Assembly (NCBI GenBank): GCA_014529385.2
Contig: CM043960.1
Span: 120,542,543-120,606,542 of the forward strand
Source: Adiantum capillus-veneris
Lineage: Eukaryota > Streptophyta > Polypodiopsida > Polypodiales > Pteridaceae
DNA: 64,000 nt
Direction of reading: 5' to 3'
A program made the position numbers and the translations under genes. Numbering within the stretch: the stretch's first letter is position 1; each line of letters begins with the position of its first letter. Under the pieces are notes generated by a model. It was not told the origin of the DNA. It ran no database searches and was given only the letters and a program-made list of their open reading frames with translations. This document shows positions 11,588 through 22,621 of this stretch, piece after piece.

Positions 11588-12175
11588 AATCTCTCGAAAA
11601 ACAACTAGCAACTCGCATCTAACTCAAACTACACTCAAGTGACTGAAATCACCAAAAGCCAATCGCTCATCGGCAAACAAATCACAACCGTTACACCATT
11701 AGATGACATTCAAACATAACAAAACTTCTAGGACATGTTTATAAGGCCTAAGCACATATGCCTATGGTCTTAAACCCCACTTTAGGTCAAGTTCCAAAAT
11801 TGCGATCATTAATAGCAACGGATTTTTGACCTAGTCATTTTTGACAAAGAATGCATATAAATGCTTAGCAATGATGCCCCAATATTCCACCTATGCTTAG
11901 TTTTTTATTTGGAAGTGTAAATTCTTAGTTATGATGAAATTCGGTTGCAGGTCGGCGATGCCAAAAACTACGAATTACTATGATGTGTTTACGTGAATAC
12001 GTAGAGCTCTTACCTGCGGTTGCAGTGCAACAAACGCGACTGCAATTTGACAATCGAGGAGGGAGTAGGAAGTGCGATAAGGAGAGGGGTGAGTGCCATT
12101 AGCTCACACTGTGTATTTCATTATCCCAAACTTTTCAATAACTTACAAAAATTGGCTTTTATACCTTTGCCAAGG

Positions 12176-12446
12176 TTTTTTGGCGTCGCCGATCCATGGC
12201 CTAATTTCATCATAAGTAGGAGTTTACACTTCAAAATAAAAACTAAGCATAGGCGGGGTATTGGGGCATCATTGCTAAGCATTTAAATGCATTCTGGGTC
12301 GAAAAAGACTAGGTCAAAAATCCACTGTTGTTAATAATTGTGATTTTGGCACTTTACCTAAAGTGGTATTTGAGACCATAAGCATGTGTGCTTAGGTCTT
12401 ATAAACATTTCCTAGAAGTTTTGTTACGCTTGGATATCGTTTGATG
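12176..12446 (+). repeat. inverted partial duplication inside the element A LTR
   Basis: This segment is a forward-strand match to about 466-737 of the plus-oriented LTR. It is embedded in an LTR lying on the minus strand that already holds its own reverse copy at about 11690-11965. GTTTT occurs at both edges, where the intact LTR has one copy. It explains why this LTR is about 270 bp longer than its sister. Confidence 0.7.
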
Positions 12447-12743
12447 TTTTGATGGTCAAAACTAACAATCTGGGAGTTCTACCAAAGATGGGAGATGACA
12501 GGTTGATACAATCTGGAAGCTTGTAACCCCAGCTCATTAATAACAGAGTTTATCCGAGAAAATAGGAGTTACAATATTCTCAATTTATCAAAATAATAAG
12601 TGTTTTACAATGAGAACTCTGAAAAATGGTATCCGTGTTAGCTTGCTAATAACAGACAGCAAAGGTCCGAGAGTTGTTCCACAGCTTATAGAAACCTAAA
12701 TTCAATACAATTCCAACCTCAGTTTTTGTTCAAGTGCCTACCC

Positions 12744-13480
12744 ATGGCCACTCGAGCCTCATCTCGAGGAAAGCTCACATTTTCCGAGGTCGTAGCCACA
12801 CCCCTGAAGATAGATGGCATCGCCCGTCTTCAAAATGAAGTCAAAAGACTTCGTAAGGAAAACGAGGAGCTGAAGCAAAGGTTCATTTTCATCGAGTCTC
12901 GGCTCACCATAGTAGAGAACTCCAAGAAGGAAGAGATGGAACACATAGAATTCAAGCTTAATGAAACAAAAGTGGAAGCGGAAACCACCCTCACGCAGAA
13001 GGTCAAGACACAAGTGCAGGATGTCATCTCCCGCAAAGTTGAAGATCGTGTAGTATCTATGCTATGCGAACAACGACAACAAGATGATATCGCTCTCAAT
13101 GTTTGCATTGGCGGGCTTCCAAACGATTGGAAAGGAGAAGGAAAGTTCCACAAGTCCTTCACCCGCATCCAAACAACAATCCGTATGTCACAATGAGACC
13201 CAGCAACAATCACCACTGGTACACATGAGCATCTCACCAACCATGCAATTCTCACCTTCAAGACCAAGGCGGATCGAGTCAAGCTCCTTGTGCAATCAAG
13301 GATTCTCAAGCACACAAGAATTTGGTTTTCTAAAGATCTCACACACACCCAACTCAAGCAAAAGAAAGTAGAACTCCAAAGATGCTTGAAGTGCACATAT
13401 CTGGAAAATGGGCGGTCTATCGAGGAGGTAAAGCCATCATCCAAGAGTTCCGAACTCCCAAACCAGCAACCTCCTCACCT
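12744..13480 (+). pseudogene. LINE ORF1-like protein remnant (coiled coil, RRM-like, C-terminal domain)
   Basis: From ATG 12744 the frame encodes a basic N-terminus and a heptad-rich coiled coil (RLQNEVKRLRKENEELKQR, about residues 30-80). An NVCIGGLPNDW segment follows, resembling the N(I/V)RI-GLP start of the RRM in L1-type ORF1 proteins. TGA 13194-13196 breaks the frame. It then continues with AILTFKTKADRVKLL and IWFSKDLTHTQLKQK, like the RRM end and the DLT motif of that family. A frameshift near 13390 is followed by GKWAVYRGGKAII, like the ORF1 C-terminal domain. These proteins bind LINE RNA. No endonuclease or RT ORF follows, so it is an orphan fragment. The assignment rests on motif memory only. 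Confidence 0.55.
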
Positions 13481-13654
13481 ACCCCTCCTTATGTTTTGTT
13501 CATTTCACTTTATCTTCCCCTTTTTCACCCCTCGTTGGACCCTCAGTCCTTAACTGATATGTATCCAACAACCCCTTCACTCAGAAGGAATTCTTCATAA
13601 TGATTTGTTTCTGGTCCCATAGGTCATATCTTACCTTCGTGGACAATAATTCAA

Positions 13655-13787
<133 letters not shown>

Positions 13788-14032
13788 TTGATCATTTACG
13801 AGTGAAGTGAGTGGTTATCTCAAACTCTAGTTTCAAAAGAGAATTGAAGATACAAAATACCTCTCTTGGGTGATATAAAATTATACTTCTATCCTTTGGT
13901 TATTTTAAGAGAGAGCGTATGTCAATTACCTGTGCTTACTTTCATACCCTACATATCTTAAAGGTCTCTTGAATTTTCTTTGTCCCACACAATGGAAAAT
14001 CAAAAACAAGATATGAATATACAAAAAGACAC

Positions 14033-14074
<42 letters not shown>

Positions 14075-14378
14075 CTAATGCTTTGAGAATGTACGAAAGA
14101 GACAATTTTTAATTTCAAGTTTTGCTTTAGAAAAGAATACCTTTCTGGGAAGGATCCTAGAGAAATTGAACTTATACAATATCCTGCTTTTGCAAAGGAG
14201 AGACCTCATGGCACCTAGAGTTTTTGTTGAATGCTTTGGTCATGGATTTGAAGCAATGGACATAGTATTGGATCATATAATGATCCATTACTCCCAAAGA
14301 AGAAAACTAATTTTTATCAAAGCATTGTTCGAGTTTTCTTTCTAGGCATTACTATAAAGGAAGCTTGGAGAAAAGTGT
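13788..14378. other. non-coding spacer
   Basis: I recognise no gene. It contains a short (GATA)(GA)n tract at about 14035-14070 and otherwise AT-rich sequence before the Helitron-like coding relic. Confidence 0.6.
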
Positions 14379-14830
14379 GTGTTACACAACTTGGGAAGCT
14401 TAGATTTTGTTTTCTCCAAATGTGGAGTAAAGTCTTGGAAGGCTAAAGGAAAGACTATCGAAACATTTGTTGGCAAATATTGTTTCTCTGATGGAAGAGT
14501 TAGGCTACTTCCATTGAATGAACCACCAACTGAATTGAGAGATTTGATGAGTTCAACCTCAGCGAGAAGTAGACAGTTTTTACAGAATAGTCAGGGATAT
14601 AATAATCTATTGGAATGCATCTCTTGGTGCCCTTATTGATGAGACTATTAATTATGGTGGGAGAGGTATATACACTTTTAAGGTGCATGGCTCAATTTAC
14701 CATAATATTGGTTCTTTGCCATCAGTTAAAGGTTGCAATGAAGTCCCACGCTTTGCCCAATTATACTTTTTTGATATTGAGCATGAGTTGAGTAACATAT
14801 ATATCATGTTCCAAATCTATATCATAGTGT
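14379..14830 (+). pseudogene. Helitron replicase/helicase, N-terminal part (decayed)
   Basis: The start encodes HNLGSLDFVFSKCG and GRVRLLPLNEPP, then SARSRQFLQNSQGYNNLL, matching the zinc-binding N-terminal region of plant Helitron proteins. A frameshift near 14615 moves the frame. It then reads YTFKVHGSIYHNIGSL and RFAQLYFFDIEHELSN, the next conserved block. Degradation after 14800 hides the following segment. It is part of one relic extending to about 17290. Confidence 0.8.
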
Positions 14831-14869
14831 TCTAGAGTGCTTACAATCTATGATGCACAGAGTAAATCC

Positions 14870-16230
14870 CTAAGCCAATGCTCTACGATCTGTTGCTTGT
14901 CAATGTGTAGAATCTATTGCTCCCAATATTAGGATGGTTATTGTAGAGCACCGACATAATGGTTGGCAATATCTTGCTCCAAGGGGTTTTGAAGTTACTG
15001 CCATTGTGCCTGGAGAAGGGGACGATAGGAATATTGGCCATCGTGACATTGTATTGAATTCTCAACATGGAGGCTTGAAAAGAGTCTCCAGTATGCACAG
15101 AGCATATATGTCCTTATTGTATGTTTCACTGTTTCCAAGTGGAGAAGATGGGAGGCATCCTTATTTAGAGACTAGCGATGAAAAAAAAGTGAGTCAAAAA
15201 ACAATATTTTCTCTTACAAATAAGATATGATAAATTGAAATGTCTTTTTTGAGGGGGTAGGCTACTACAACAATATATCGTTGATGCCTTTAGTACTATG
15301 GAGGAGTCACGACTATTGTGGATGATAAATAATCAAAGAACGCTTTGTGTTGAAGTGTATCAAGGATTGGTTGACATGGTTGAAGCTAGAAATGGCTTAG
15401 AGAGGGCTAAAGGTCAAAATGTCGACCATAGAATTATATTGCCTTCTTCTTTTGTTGGAGGTCCAAGGTTTGGTGTAAATTATACCAAGAGGCAATGGAA
15501 ATTTTTTGTAGTAAAGGTAAACTAGATCTCTTCATTACATTCACATGTAACCCACAATGGAAGGAAATAAATGATGCTATACTACCTGGAAAAAATGTTG
15601 TCGATCGTCCTGATGTGATTGCACGTGTAAGTTTCAAGATATGATGCATTTACTTATCAAGCAAGCTTTATTTGGGGAGGTCATTGGATATATCTTTGTG
15701 ATAGAGTTTCAAAAGCGAGGTCTCTCTCATTCTCATATATTCTTGATACTTGCATTGAAATACAAGAATACAAGCATGTAGATACAATTCACTATCAAAA
15801 ATTTGTTTGTGCTGAGCCCCCTAATTAGAATGTGTTTCCAAAATTATTTGATGTAGTGAGCCTCTATAATGTTCATGGACCATGTGGTCCTTTGAACCCA
15901 AACTCTCAATGCATGGTCGATGGAAAATGTAGATTCAAGTTTCCACGTACATTTAGTACGTCAACAACTGTAAATGAAAGTGGATATCCAGTGTATCTAA
16001 GACGAGATGATGGAAGGTTTGTTTCATTAAAAGATTACAATTTGGATAATGGTTGGGTTGTTCCTTATAGCCCTCTCTTATCATTGAGGTACAAAGCCCA
16101 TATTAATGTTGAGATTTTCTCAACTATCATTGCTGTAAAATACCTTTATAAGTATGTTTATAAGGGACATATTGGACCACTATTGTTCTTCAAGATCCTA
16201 AAGGAGTTATTGAAATTAATAGTATCTTAA
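14870..16230 (+). pseudogene. Helitron Rep (HUH endonuclease) part, decayed
   Basis: Conserved blocks follow in order but in several frames: EVTAIVPGEGDDRN with RDIVLNSQHGGLKRVS (14980-15090), LLQQYIVDAFSTMEESRL (15260-15315), RIILPSSFVGGPRF, and FITFTCNPQWKEI with DRPDVIARV (15535-15625). The HUH motif is GLSHSHIFL (His-Ser-His at 15728-15736). After it come HGPCGPLNPNSQCM and YPVYLRRDDGR. The tyrosine-containing motif KYLYKYVYKG is at 16138-16167. Rep nicks and joins DNA in rolling-circle Helitron transposition. Many stops and frameshifts make it non-functional. Confidence 0.88.
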
Positions 16231-16258
16231 TGCACGTTATGGTTCTTCATACGAGTCT

Positions 16259-17290
16259 ATGTGGAGAATATTTGGCTTTGACATGCACAATGAAAAGCCA
16301 TCTATTCAACGACTCCAAGTACACCTTCCATCACAAAATATGGTTACATTTCAAGATTGTGATGATATATCGGACTTGTTGAATAATGAGAAAAATAAAA
16401 AGACTACCTTGACAGAATGGTTTTTTGCAAATCAAAACTGCTCAGAAGCAAATAGCCTCACATATGCATTTTTTCCAAGTGCTTCAGCATGGAATAAAAC
16501 GGAAAGGGTATGGTCTCCAAGACAACATGGAGTTTATATTGGAAGAATGTGTAATATAATCCTAACTGTTGTGAAGTTTATTACCTATGATGCTACTAAA
16601 TATTTTCAAGGGATGTAACTGGTTTGAAGGCTTGTGGACATATGATGGTCACTTTTATGCTACATATAAGGAGGCATGTATAGCTAGAGTATTATTGCAA
16701 GATGATGAAGAATCGTTACTCTACCTCCAGGAGGCCTCTTTTCTTCAAAATAGAATGCAATTGAGACAACCCTTTGCAATCATAGTGGTCTTTTGTGAGC
16801 CACTACATCCAAGTGCTCTATGGAACCAATTTTGTAATGAATTTATTCATGCTATAGGGATGGGTATTCCTAGTGCAAGTGTACAAGTTGATGTGGCAAA
16901 AAATTAAGCTCTTCTTCACATAGAATTCTTCCTACAACAACATGGAAAGAGGCTTTCTAATTATCTATTTTCTGAATAGACCCAACAATACAATGGCATG
17001 TTTAATTGGAACTGATGCCATGGCTAAAGACACAATCTTCAATGTTGATGAGCAGTGTAATGTAGCAGATCGTATGGAGAGTTCATTATATAAAGATCAA
17101 TGAGATGCTTATCACCAAGTGCTACAAGCTATTGACACACATTCAAGAAAGATATTCTTCTTAGATGGTCCCAGTGGCTCAAGAAAAACGTATTTGTATC
17201 ATTATGAAAAATATGAACCCTCTAGGGACCCTTTGGGATTAAGGTTAATTATACGCCAACCAATGAGAAGAGGGTGGTGGACACACTCTA
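16259..17290 (+). pseudogene. Helitron Rep C-terminal part and truncated helicase start
   Basis: It begins WRIFGFDMHNEKPSIQRLQVHLP, then LTEWFFANQ, YAFFPSASAWNK and WSPRQHGVYIGR, all typical Helitron blocks. A second frame gives GLWTYDGHFYATYKEACIAR. The helicase begins near 17110 (DAYHQVLQAID). Its Walker A loop is altered (GPSGSRKTY, about 17166-17192) from the usual G-x-G-GTGKT form. Similarity stops about 100 bp later, so almost the entire SF1 helicase is missing. No Helitron termini (5' TC, 3' hairpin with CTRR) were identified. Confidence 0.85.
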
Positions 17291-17299
17291 TACCCTCAA

Positions 17300-19177
17300 A
17301 AAAGTAGGGAGACAAAGTAGTCTTACACTTTTTAATGGCCTCTTACCTAGTGAAAAGGTGGGGGGTGGGCCACCTGGAACCTCCAACTTCCCTCCTTTCT
17401 TATCCGATTTTGAAAAAAATCCCAAAATTTTGAAATTTTCAAAACTCAAATCTTATTTTCTTAAAACCCCCCTAAACCTATTTTATGGTCAAAAAAGTAT
17501 TTTTTGAACTCTAAACGTCAAAACGTGCACCCCAAAACCCTAAAATTCATGTGATTTTCTCTCTCTAGAACCCCTTTTCCAACCCCTCCTTGGTTGCAAC
17601 GGTCACACTCACCCTCTACTCCAACACTCTCTCTCTACACCATCTCCATAGTTGCAGTAAGGAAGCTCCTCGCTCCTCCCCTCCCACCTCCCATTGCCAC
17701 ACCAAGCAAGGGTTATCCACTTTCTCCTATCTCGATTTCCATAACACTCCTCCCCCCCTCTGTCACTACCACCTCCCATTGGCACACCAAGCAAAGTCAT
17801 TCACTTTCTTCCATCTACATCATAGCAACAAGCAAGGTCCTCCTCCTCCTCCTAATTTCTTTGTTCACCCATGGTCAGCTCTACTCCGCAAAGGCAGCCA
17901 AAGGATGAGTCACAGCACTTGCATGCCACAACACAAGAGGTATAGATGATGAGTGTGTGCCACAAGAGTTCGCCAAAGGTGTTTTGGATATACATGCAGC
18001 GATTTGCTATTGGCCCTCACCATGTGCAAAATCGTGCAAACTTGGATCATCATTGGGAAGAAAATCTCCTTGGCTTCAAGAATCAAGACGAGGGGACCGT
18101 AGCCAATGTGCAACATGTTTTCTCAATGTGGATTTGTGGAGACAATGCTTGTATGTAAAGATGTGCATTATGAGAATTTAGGGAGGCTTTTAGAAGAGGA
18201 TTGGGGTTTTGTGGAGGGCATGCACAATGGGGATAGGTACCGTTGTAAGGTTGGAGCTTCAGGTATTGGGATGTGCTATTTAAAATCCGCACCTCCTTGT
18301 ACATACGATTTCACTACGATCATTAAATGTGCAAGCTTGGAGTGTGGACTACCTTACAGAGTGTAGATGGAGCTATTACAAGCTTTGACATTGCAGTGAG
18401 GATGCCCAACAATGCTTTGGAGGTTGTCCAAGTGAACAAGCATTAGACTCTTAGTAATGTGTGAGAACATTTGGTTATTATGGGTTTTGAGGACCTTCAA
18501 CAAGCACAATTTAGTTTACAAGGTCACAAGTTGAGAATCCTTCCACCACATTTTCATTCCATCATAGTTTGACGATCATTGGCTACTTATTGTAATGAAT
18601 GTCCGTAGAGGGGAAGAGAATGGAAGACAAATTGAAGGTCCACGAGGATTGGAGCATGGATGGAACTATGATATCGCTCTTATAGCTTTTGAACTCTTGT
18701 AGTTTTGAAAATAATCCCCTATGTAATCAATATGATTTGCTTCGGCAAATTTAAGACTTTGAATATAATTTTTTATATTGAGATGAAAGTTCAGTTTTGG
18801 TGAAAGTGCATTTTTTTTATTGGGAAAAGTTTCTTCTTTAAAAAAGGGACCCTTATAAAAGGGGGTCTACATAGCTCATTCAAACCTTTCACTTTTGCAA
18901 CTGTTGAGCTCCTCCACTCTCTGTCTACACCCCGGGCAAGGAACCTGATTTGGAGGAGCTCCACCTACCACACCTTCAAGTTGGGTCCTTTATCAAGAAC
19001 GCCAAGGAGCAAGAGGGTGTCCCCATGAACCTTGCGGTAGAAGGATAGGCACTTTGGCTTGAGTACCCCAGGGGGCTTGAGGAGGTGGTTGACAAATCCA
19101 TAGTTTGTGGCTAGCCCTAGTGACACTCTAGTGGATGCACCACTGATGGATGAGGCTATCCCAGAGGTAGAAATCAG
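17300..19177 (+). other. unassigned stretch 3' of the Helitron relic
   Basis: It starts with a pyrimidine-rich section (17560-17860) and then GC-balanced, gene-like sequence (17870-18370). Overlapping frames there encode short cysteine-containing peptides, such as one ending YNLGR-like NLGRLLEEDWGFVEGM and CASLECGL (18106-18366). I recognise no family. A 3' portion near 18565-18690 could read FDDHWLLIVMNVRR in one frame, but this is too short to assign. It could be DNA captured by the Helitron or simple host DNA. Confidence 0.35.
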
Positions 19178-19263
19178 TTGCTTATCCCCTCAGTGGTAGT
19201 GGATGGGGAGGATTATGTCTTTATGCATGACTTGGAGAAAGCATTTGGTCTGCACATGGATGA

Positions 19264-19763
19264 ATGCTTAAGCGTGTTATCCACCAGTGCCCAATTTCCC
19301 TTAGATATGCCCTTGAAAGTAATCTCTTGCCACTTGGGGACTCTGTTACTGACACTATTGCAATTGTGTGTGCGGAAGTCCTGGCAGTAGAGCAGTTGCA
19401 CGTGGATGAGGAAGAATTCCAGGCCATGCAAGCCAAGGTTGTGGCTGCTAGGATGCCTACTCCACTACAGAACCCCCCCTCTAATAATCCAAAGCTCGTA
19501 GGTGTAATGAAATCAAGAGTCAACTTGGGTGGAAAGGGAAATAGGGAGGAGGATGACAAGGAACAGGAGGTAAACTTTGTCCTAATTTCCATGTTGTTTT
19601 TCTACCTTTATTGTCTTTTTTCTTACCCTTGACTGGTTTATGACAGGACGTCCTAGAGGTTGATGAGTTTACAGCAAGGACGGAAGACGGCCTTTGGACC
19701 TCAATCTTCCCTTGCACATTACATAGGACAACTCCCCCCTGGAGATGTTGCCATTGTATATAA
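19264..19763 (+). pseudogene. spliced gene fragment of unknown identity with a 77-bp intron
   Basis: An open frame runs to 19569 and contains VCAEVLAVEQLHVDEEEFQ and a charged stretch GKGNREEDDKEQE. A consensus-looking intron follows: GGAG/GTAAAC at 19570 and a T-rich tract ending TGACAG/GA at 19645-19646, 77 bp. Splicing at phase 0 extends the frame 38 more codons to TAA 19761-19763. The true start and end are unknown. The protein is not recognised. The intron suggests a cellular or transposase gene rather than retrotransposon polyprotein. Confidence 0.4.
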
Positions 19764-20094
19764 TGAATTTACTCCCCAAGGCCATTTCATGACATGGTCG
19801 TTGAAAGCTCTAAGCAAGTTTTTGTGTTACGCACCATTGCTCAAATTGTGCATCTTGTGTTCCTAGTATGTAGATTCCTTGTATGCACAGCATTGGCACT
19901 GACTTCCGTGGCAAAGTGCTTGCCTACATAGGGATACACGCTTTTGTTGGCTCAATTGACCCTCAGGCGATAGCGCACTCCCTCTTGGCTAGGGAGTTGT
20001 CTTACACACAAGAGAGGTGCCAAAAAATGGCAAAGAAAATTATGAGCTCCTCAGATGTATGATGTAAACTCAACTTTTCAAAGTAATAAAATAT
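19764..20094. other. non-coding flank left of element D
   Basis: No feature is recognised. The AT-rich end holds the left ATTTT target copy (20095-20099) of element D. Confidence 0.5.
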
Positions 20095-20099
20095 ATTTT

Positions 20100-21050
20100 T
20101 GTTGGAGGCTCGCCATAGCATAGGCAATCTCCCACAAAATCTATCAATCCGGAGAGAAAGAGCATGACCCGGCTAGGGCTTGGAGGCATCACACAAAGAA
20201 TGTGCGAGAGCGTCATCGGATGCAAAGATTGAGAGGATTCAAGAGCGTGCATCCTCCAATGCAAATAGAAATCATCCCAAATCAACTAATGCTAATCGCA
20301 CATCAAGCATCAATTTCAAGCAATCATCTACACACATCAAGCAACGAAGTGAAACACACTAATCTTGGAATCTCTCAAGCACAACTCTAATAACATGCAT
20401 TGACGATTAAGCACACAAGATCGCATTCAAGTCGGCCACCCCAACCATGCCCACATGGTGTCCAAATCAAGTCACACATAATCAAATTAAGCTCAAGGCT
20501 TCTTAAACCTACACACACACAAGCACACCATTAGAGGACAACTCTAATCCCTCAATCACGAGTACACCCACTCCGCTTAATCGAGAGAGTTAGATAAGGA
20601 CTCCACTAATCGAAGAAGCTTAGCATAAGTAAGAGTTAGATTAGAGAAGATCAACACTTCAAAACAATGAAGGAAAGTAGATAAACATGATTGACAGCAT
20701 AATGAAGACTAGATTAATTAAGAGAGGATTACACTAATTACATGTGATTAGCACTAGCCTTCTAAGCATGGGCATTAAGCTCAAAGGCTAGGCCATCAAG
20801 ACCTCCTCTAGGGAGAGAGTTCTCAATAGGACCACTCAAGAATGAACTCTCATTAAGCATAGGGCTTTTTTATAGTTTTGGGCCTCAAACCCTTCAACTA
20901 TGGGATAAAGTGAGCTCTCTAGCTTAGACTCGTACAACTTTGGAACTCCTAAATGAGCCCAAGCCCTATACAATGAAAAGTAAATACTGTGCACTATGGC
21001 ACATCCACAACTTGGTGCATAAATGGTGTAGCCGTTAGCCGCTTCTAACA
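20100..21050 (-). repeat. 3' LTR of element D
   Basis: A 951-bp LTR. On the minus strand it has a TATA-like TATAAAAA at 20867-20874. The left end directly follows ATTTT. It pairs with 32781-33732 at about 98 percent identity by eye. Confidence 0.92.
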
Positions 21051-21063
21051 CTCCCCCCTTCCT
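21051..21063 (-). promoter_or_regulatory. polypurine tract of element D
   Basis: The minus strand reads GGAAGGGGGGAG up to the LTR border. The same G-rich type occurs in element F and at 38-50 for element A. Confidence 0.75.
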
Positions 21064-21308
21064 AATTTGGCGCACTTCCTCGTGTGCCGATGAAGCAAGA
21101 CACGGTGACATGGTAGAAAGCAATTCCAAGGAAGAAATGTTGAGCTGCAAAACATAATAACAAGTAATGAGCATCAAAGGCCACCAATAATGAATAAAAC
21201 ATGAACCATAAATGAACAATCATGCAAAGTGATTTTTTGCTTCTAAAAGATGGGTTAATCATAGTCAAAAACTAGACAACATAAAGCAAAAAAATACTCA
21301 AACTATTG

Positions 21309-21737
21309 TGTAACATTTAATGGCCTAATAACTTATGTGTAGCGGAATTTAGCATGAACATAGTGGGAATTTCATTAGAATAGATTCCTAATGAGAATTA
21401 CAAGAGTGCTTGGGTGGAGAGAGCAACAAAAAGCATAACACCTAGTTAGATAGCATCGACAATACTTTCAAAACAGAGAGAAATTAAGCTCATGACAACA
21501 GTTGAGGACCAGATTTGCATGGAGCCGGTCCCCCCTCCAAAAGGCTTTGTATTATGGTTTCTCCCATCAAGAGAGACATTGTACAATACAATTCTTTGTG
21601 TTCCTTCAAGACTAGCTAGTGCAATGAAGATGAAAGCTTCATACACTAAGAAAAAAACTTAACAAACACAACTTGAATTATCCCCGTTCTCAGACCCAAG
21701 ACCTCACACGCCTTAGAAGATGGTGAGAGCTAGCTTT
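21309..21737 (-). repeat. 3' LTR remnant of gypsy C2
   Basis: Only the 3'-terminal 429 bp of the family C LTR remain. The junction with pol is at GCTAGCT, shared by the RNase H/integrase linker and the LTR, a microhomology typical of deletion by end joining. Confidence 0.88.
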
Positions 21738-22621
21738 AAGGTAGACTGAATCCCTCTATGCCCCGCATAAGGTGGAGCATGAGATTCATACATTACTTTC
21801 TCATGTAGTGAGTTAGTAACGCATAGTCCATTGCCATAGAGAAGATAACCATCTTGTAAAGTAAATGGTTCTTCTTTCTTCCCTAATGCAAGGGCTGAAA
21901 TCACGTCTTTAAAATCGGGATCAATAGCATACTCATCTATCATTGAAGATAGATCATTGTGAGTTGCTATGGAAACCGCATTCACTCTCGGCCGTCTCGA
22001 GAGTGCATCAGCTACTTGATTATGCTTGCCAGCAATGTGAGCAATATGAAAATGAAATTGCGAAAGGAAATTTACCCACCTCATTTGTTTGTCGGAGAGC
22101 TTGGTCTGCGTCATGAAGTACTTAAGACTTTGGTGATCCGTTCGCAGAATGAAAGGAGTCCCCAATAAATAGTGCTTCCATGAGTCTAAGGCATGTAGAA
22201 CTGCAAGGAGTTCCTTTTCGTATATTCCTAGAGCTTGCTCAATAGGGTCGAGCCTTCGACTCTCATAGCCTATGGCGTGCCCTTCTTGGAGAAAAACAAC
22301 TCCAAGGCAGTCACCACAAGCATCACATTGGACCTCAAATGGTTTTGAGAGATCCGGTAGTGTAAGCACAGGTTGAGAGATAAGCTTTTCGAAAGCATTG
22401 TTCTCCTTAGCAAACCATGTATACCTAACGCTTTTCTTTGTTAGGTCATGTAATGGTCCCTCAATTTGTGAGAACTTTTCTATGAAGCGTCTATAGTATG
22501 CACACATACCTATAAAGCTTCTTAGTTCATGAAGATTCCTTGGTTTAGGCCATCCTTTTATTACCTCTAACTTTGATTCATCCATTTGGATGCTATCTTG
22601 AGAGATAATGTGACCTAAATA
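21738..22621 (-). pseudogene. gypsy C2 RT end and RNase H
   Basis: It continues the RT frame after the amber codon at 22622-22624, starting YLGHIIS and then KLEVIKGWPKP and the thumb region. RNase H has catalytic residues in CDACGDCLG, YEKELLAVLHAL, RTDHQSLK and VADALSRRP. It continues into the H-containing integrase linker (HAPPYAGHRGIQSTLKLA), then terminates in LTR sequence at the deletion junction. The integrase catalytic core is absent. Confidence 0.92.

Larger units (their letters stand above)
5926..12654 (-). mobile_element. 5' LTR of element A, inverted and interrupted by copia element B
   Basis: Reverse complement of the 51-957 LTR, present as 5926-6054 plus 11593-12654. The gap is copia element B with its duplicated AATCT. 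A further segment of about 270 bp (12176-12446) is extra and in the opposite orientation. The outer flank 12655-12659 is GACAG, the complement of CTGTC next to the other LTR. A TATA motif lies at 12156-12163 on the minus strand. Confidence 0.75.

Noticed and set aside
18565-18690. Possible Ulp1-type peptidase fragment (DDHWLLIVMN in one frame)
   Set aside because: One short block without the other catalytic motifs is not enough to assign a family.
21309-21737. A second solo LTR of family C
   Set aside because: Only the last 429 bp are present and they abut pol of C2 on the same strand, so it is the truncated 3' LTR of that element.
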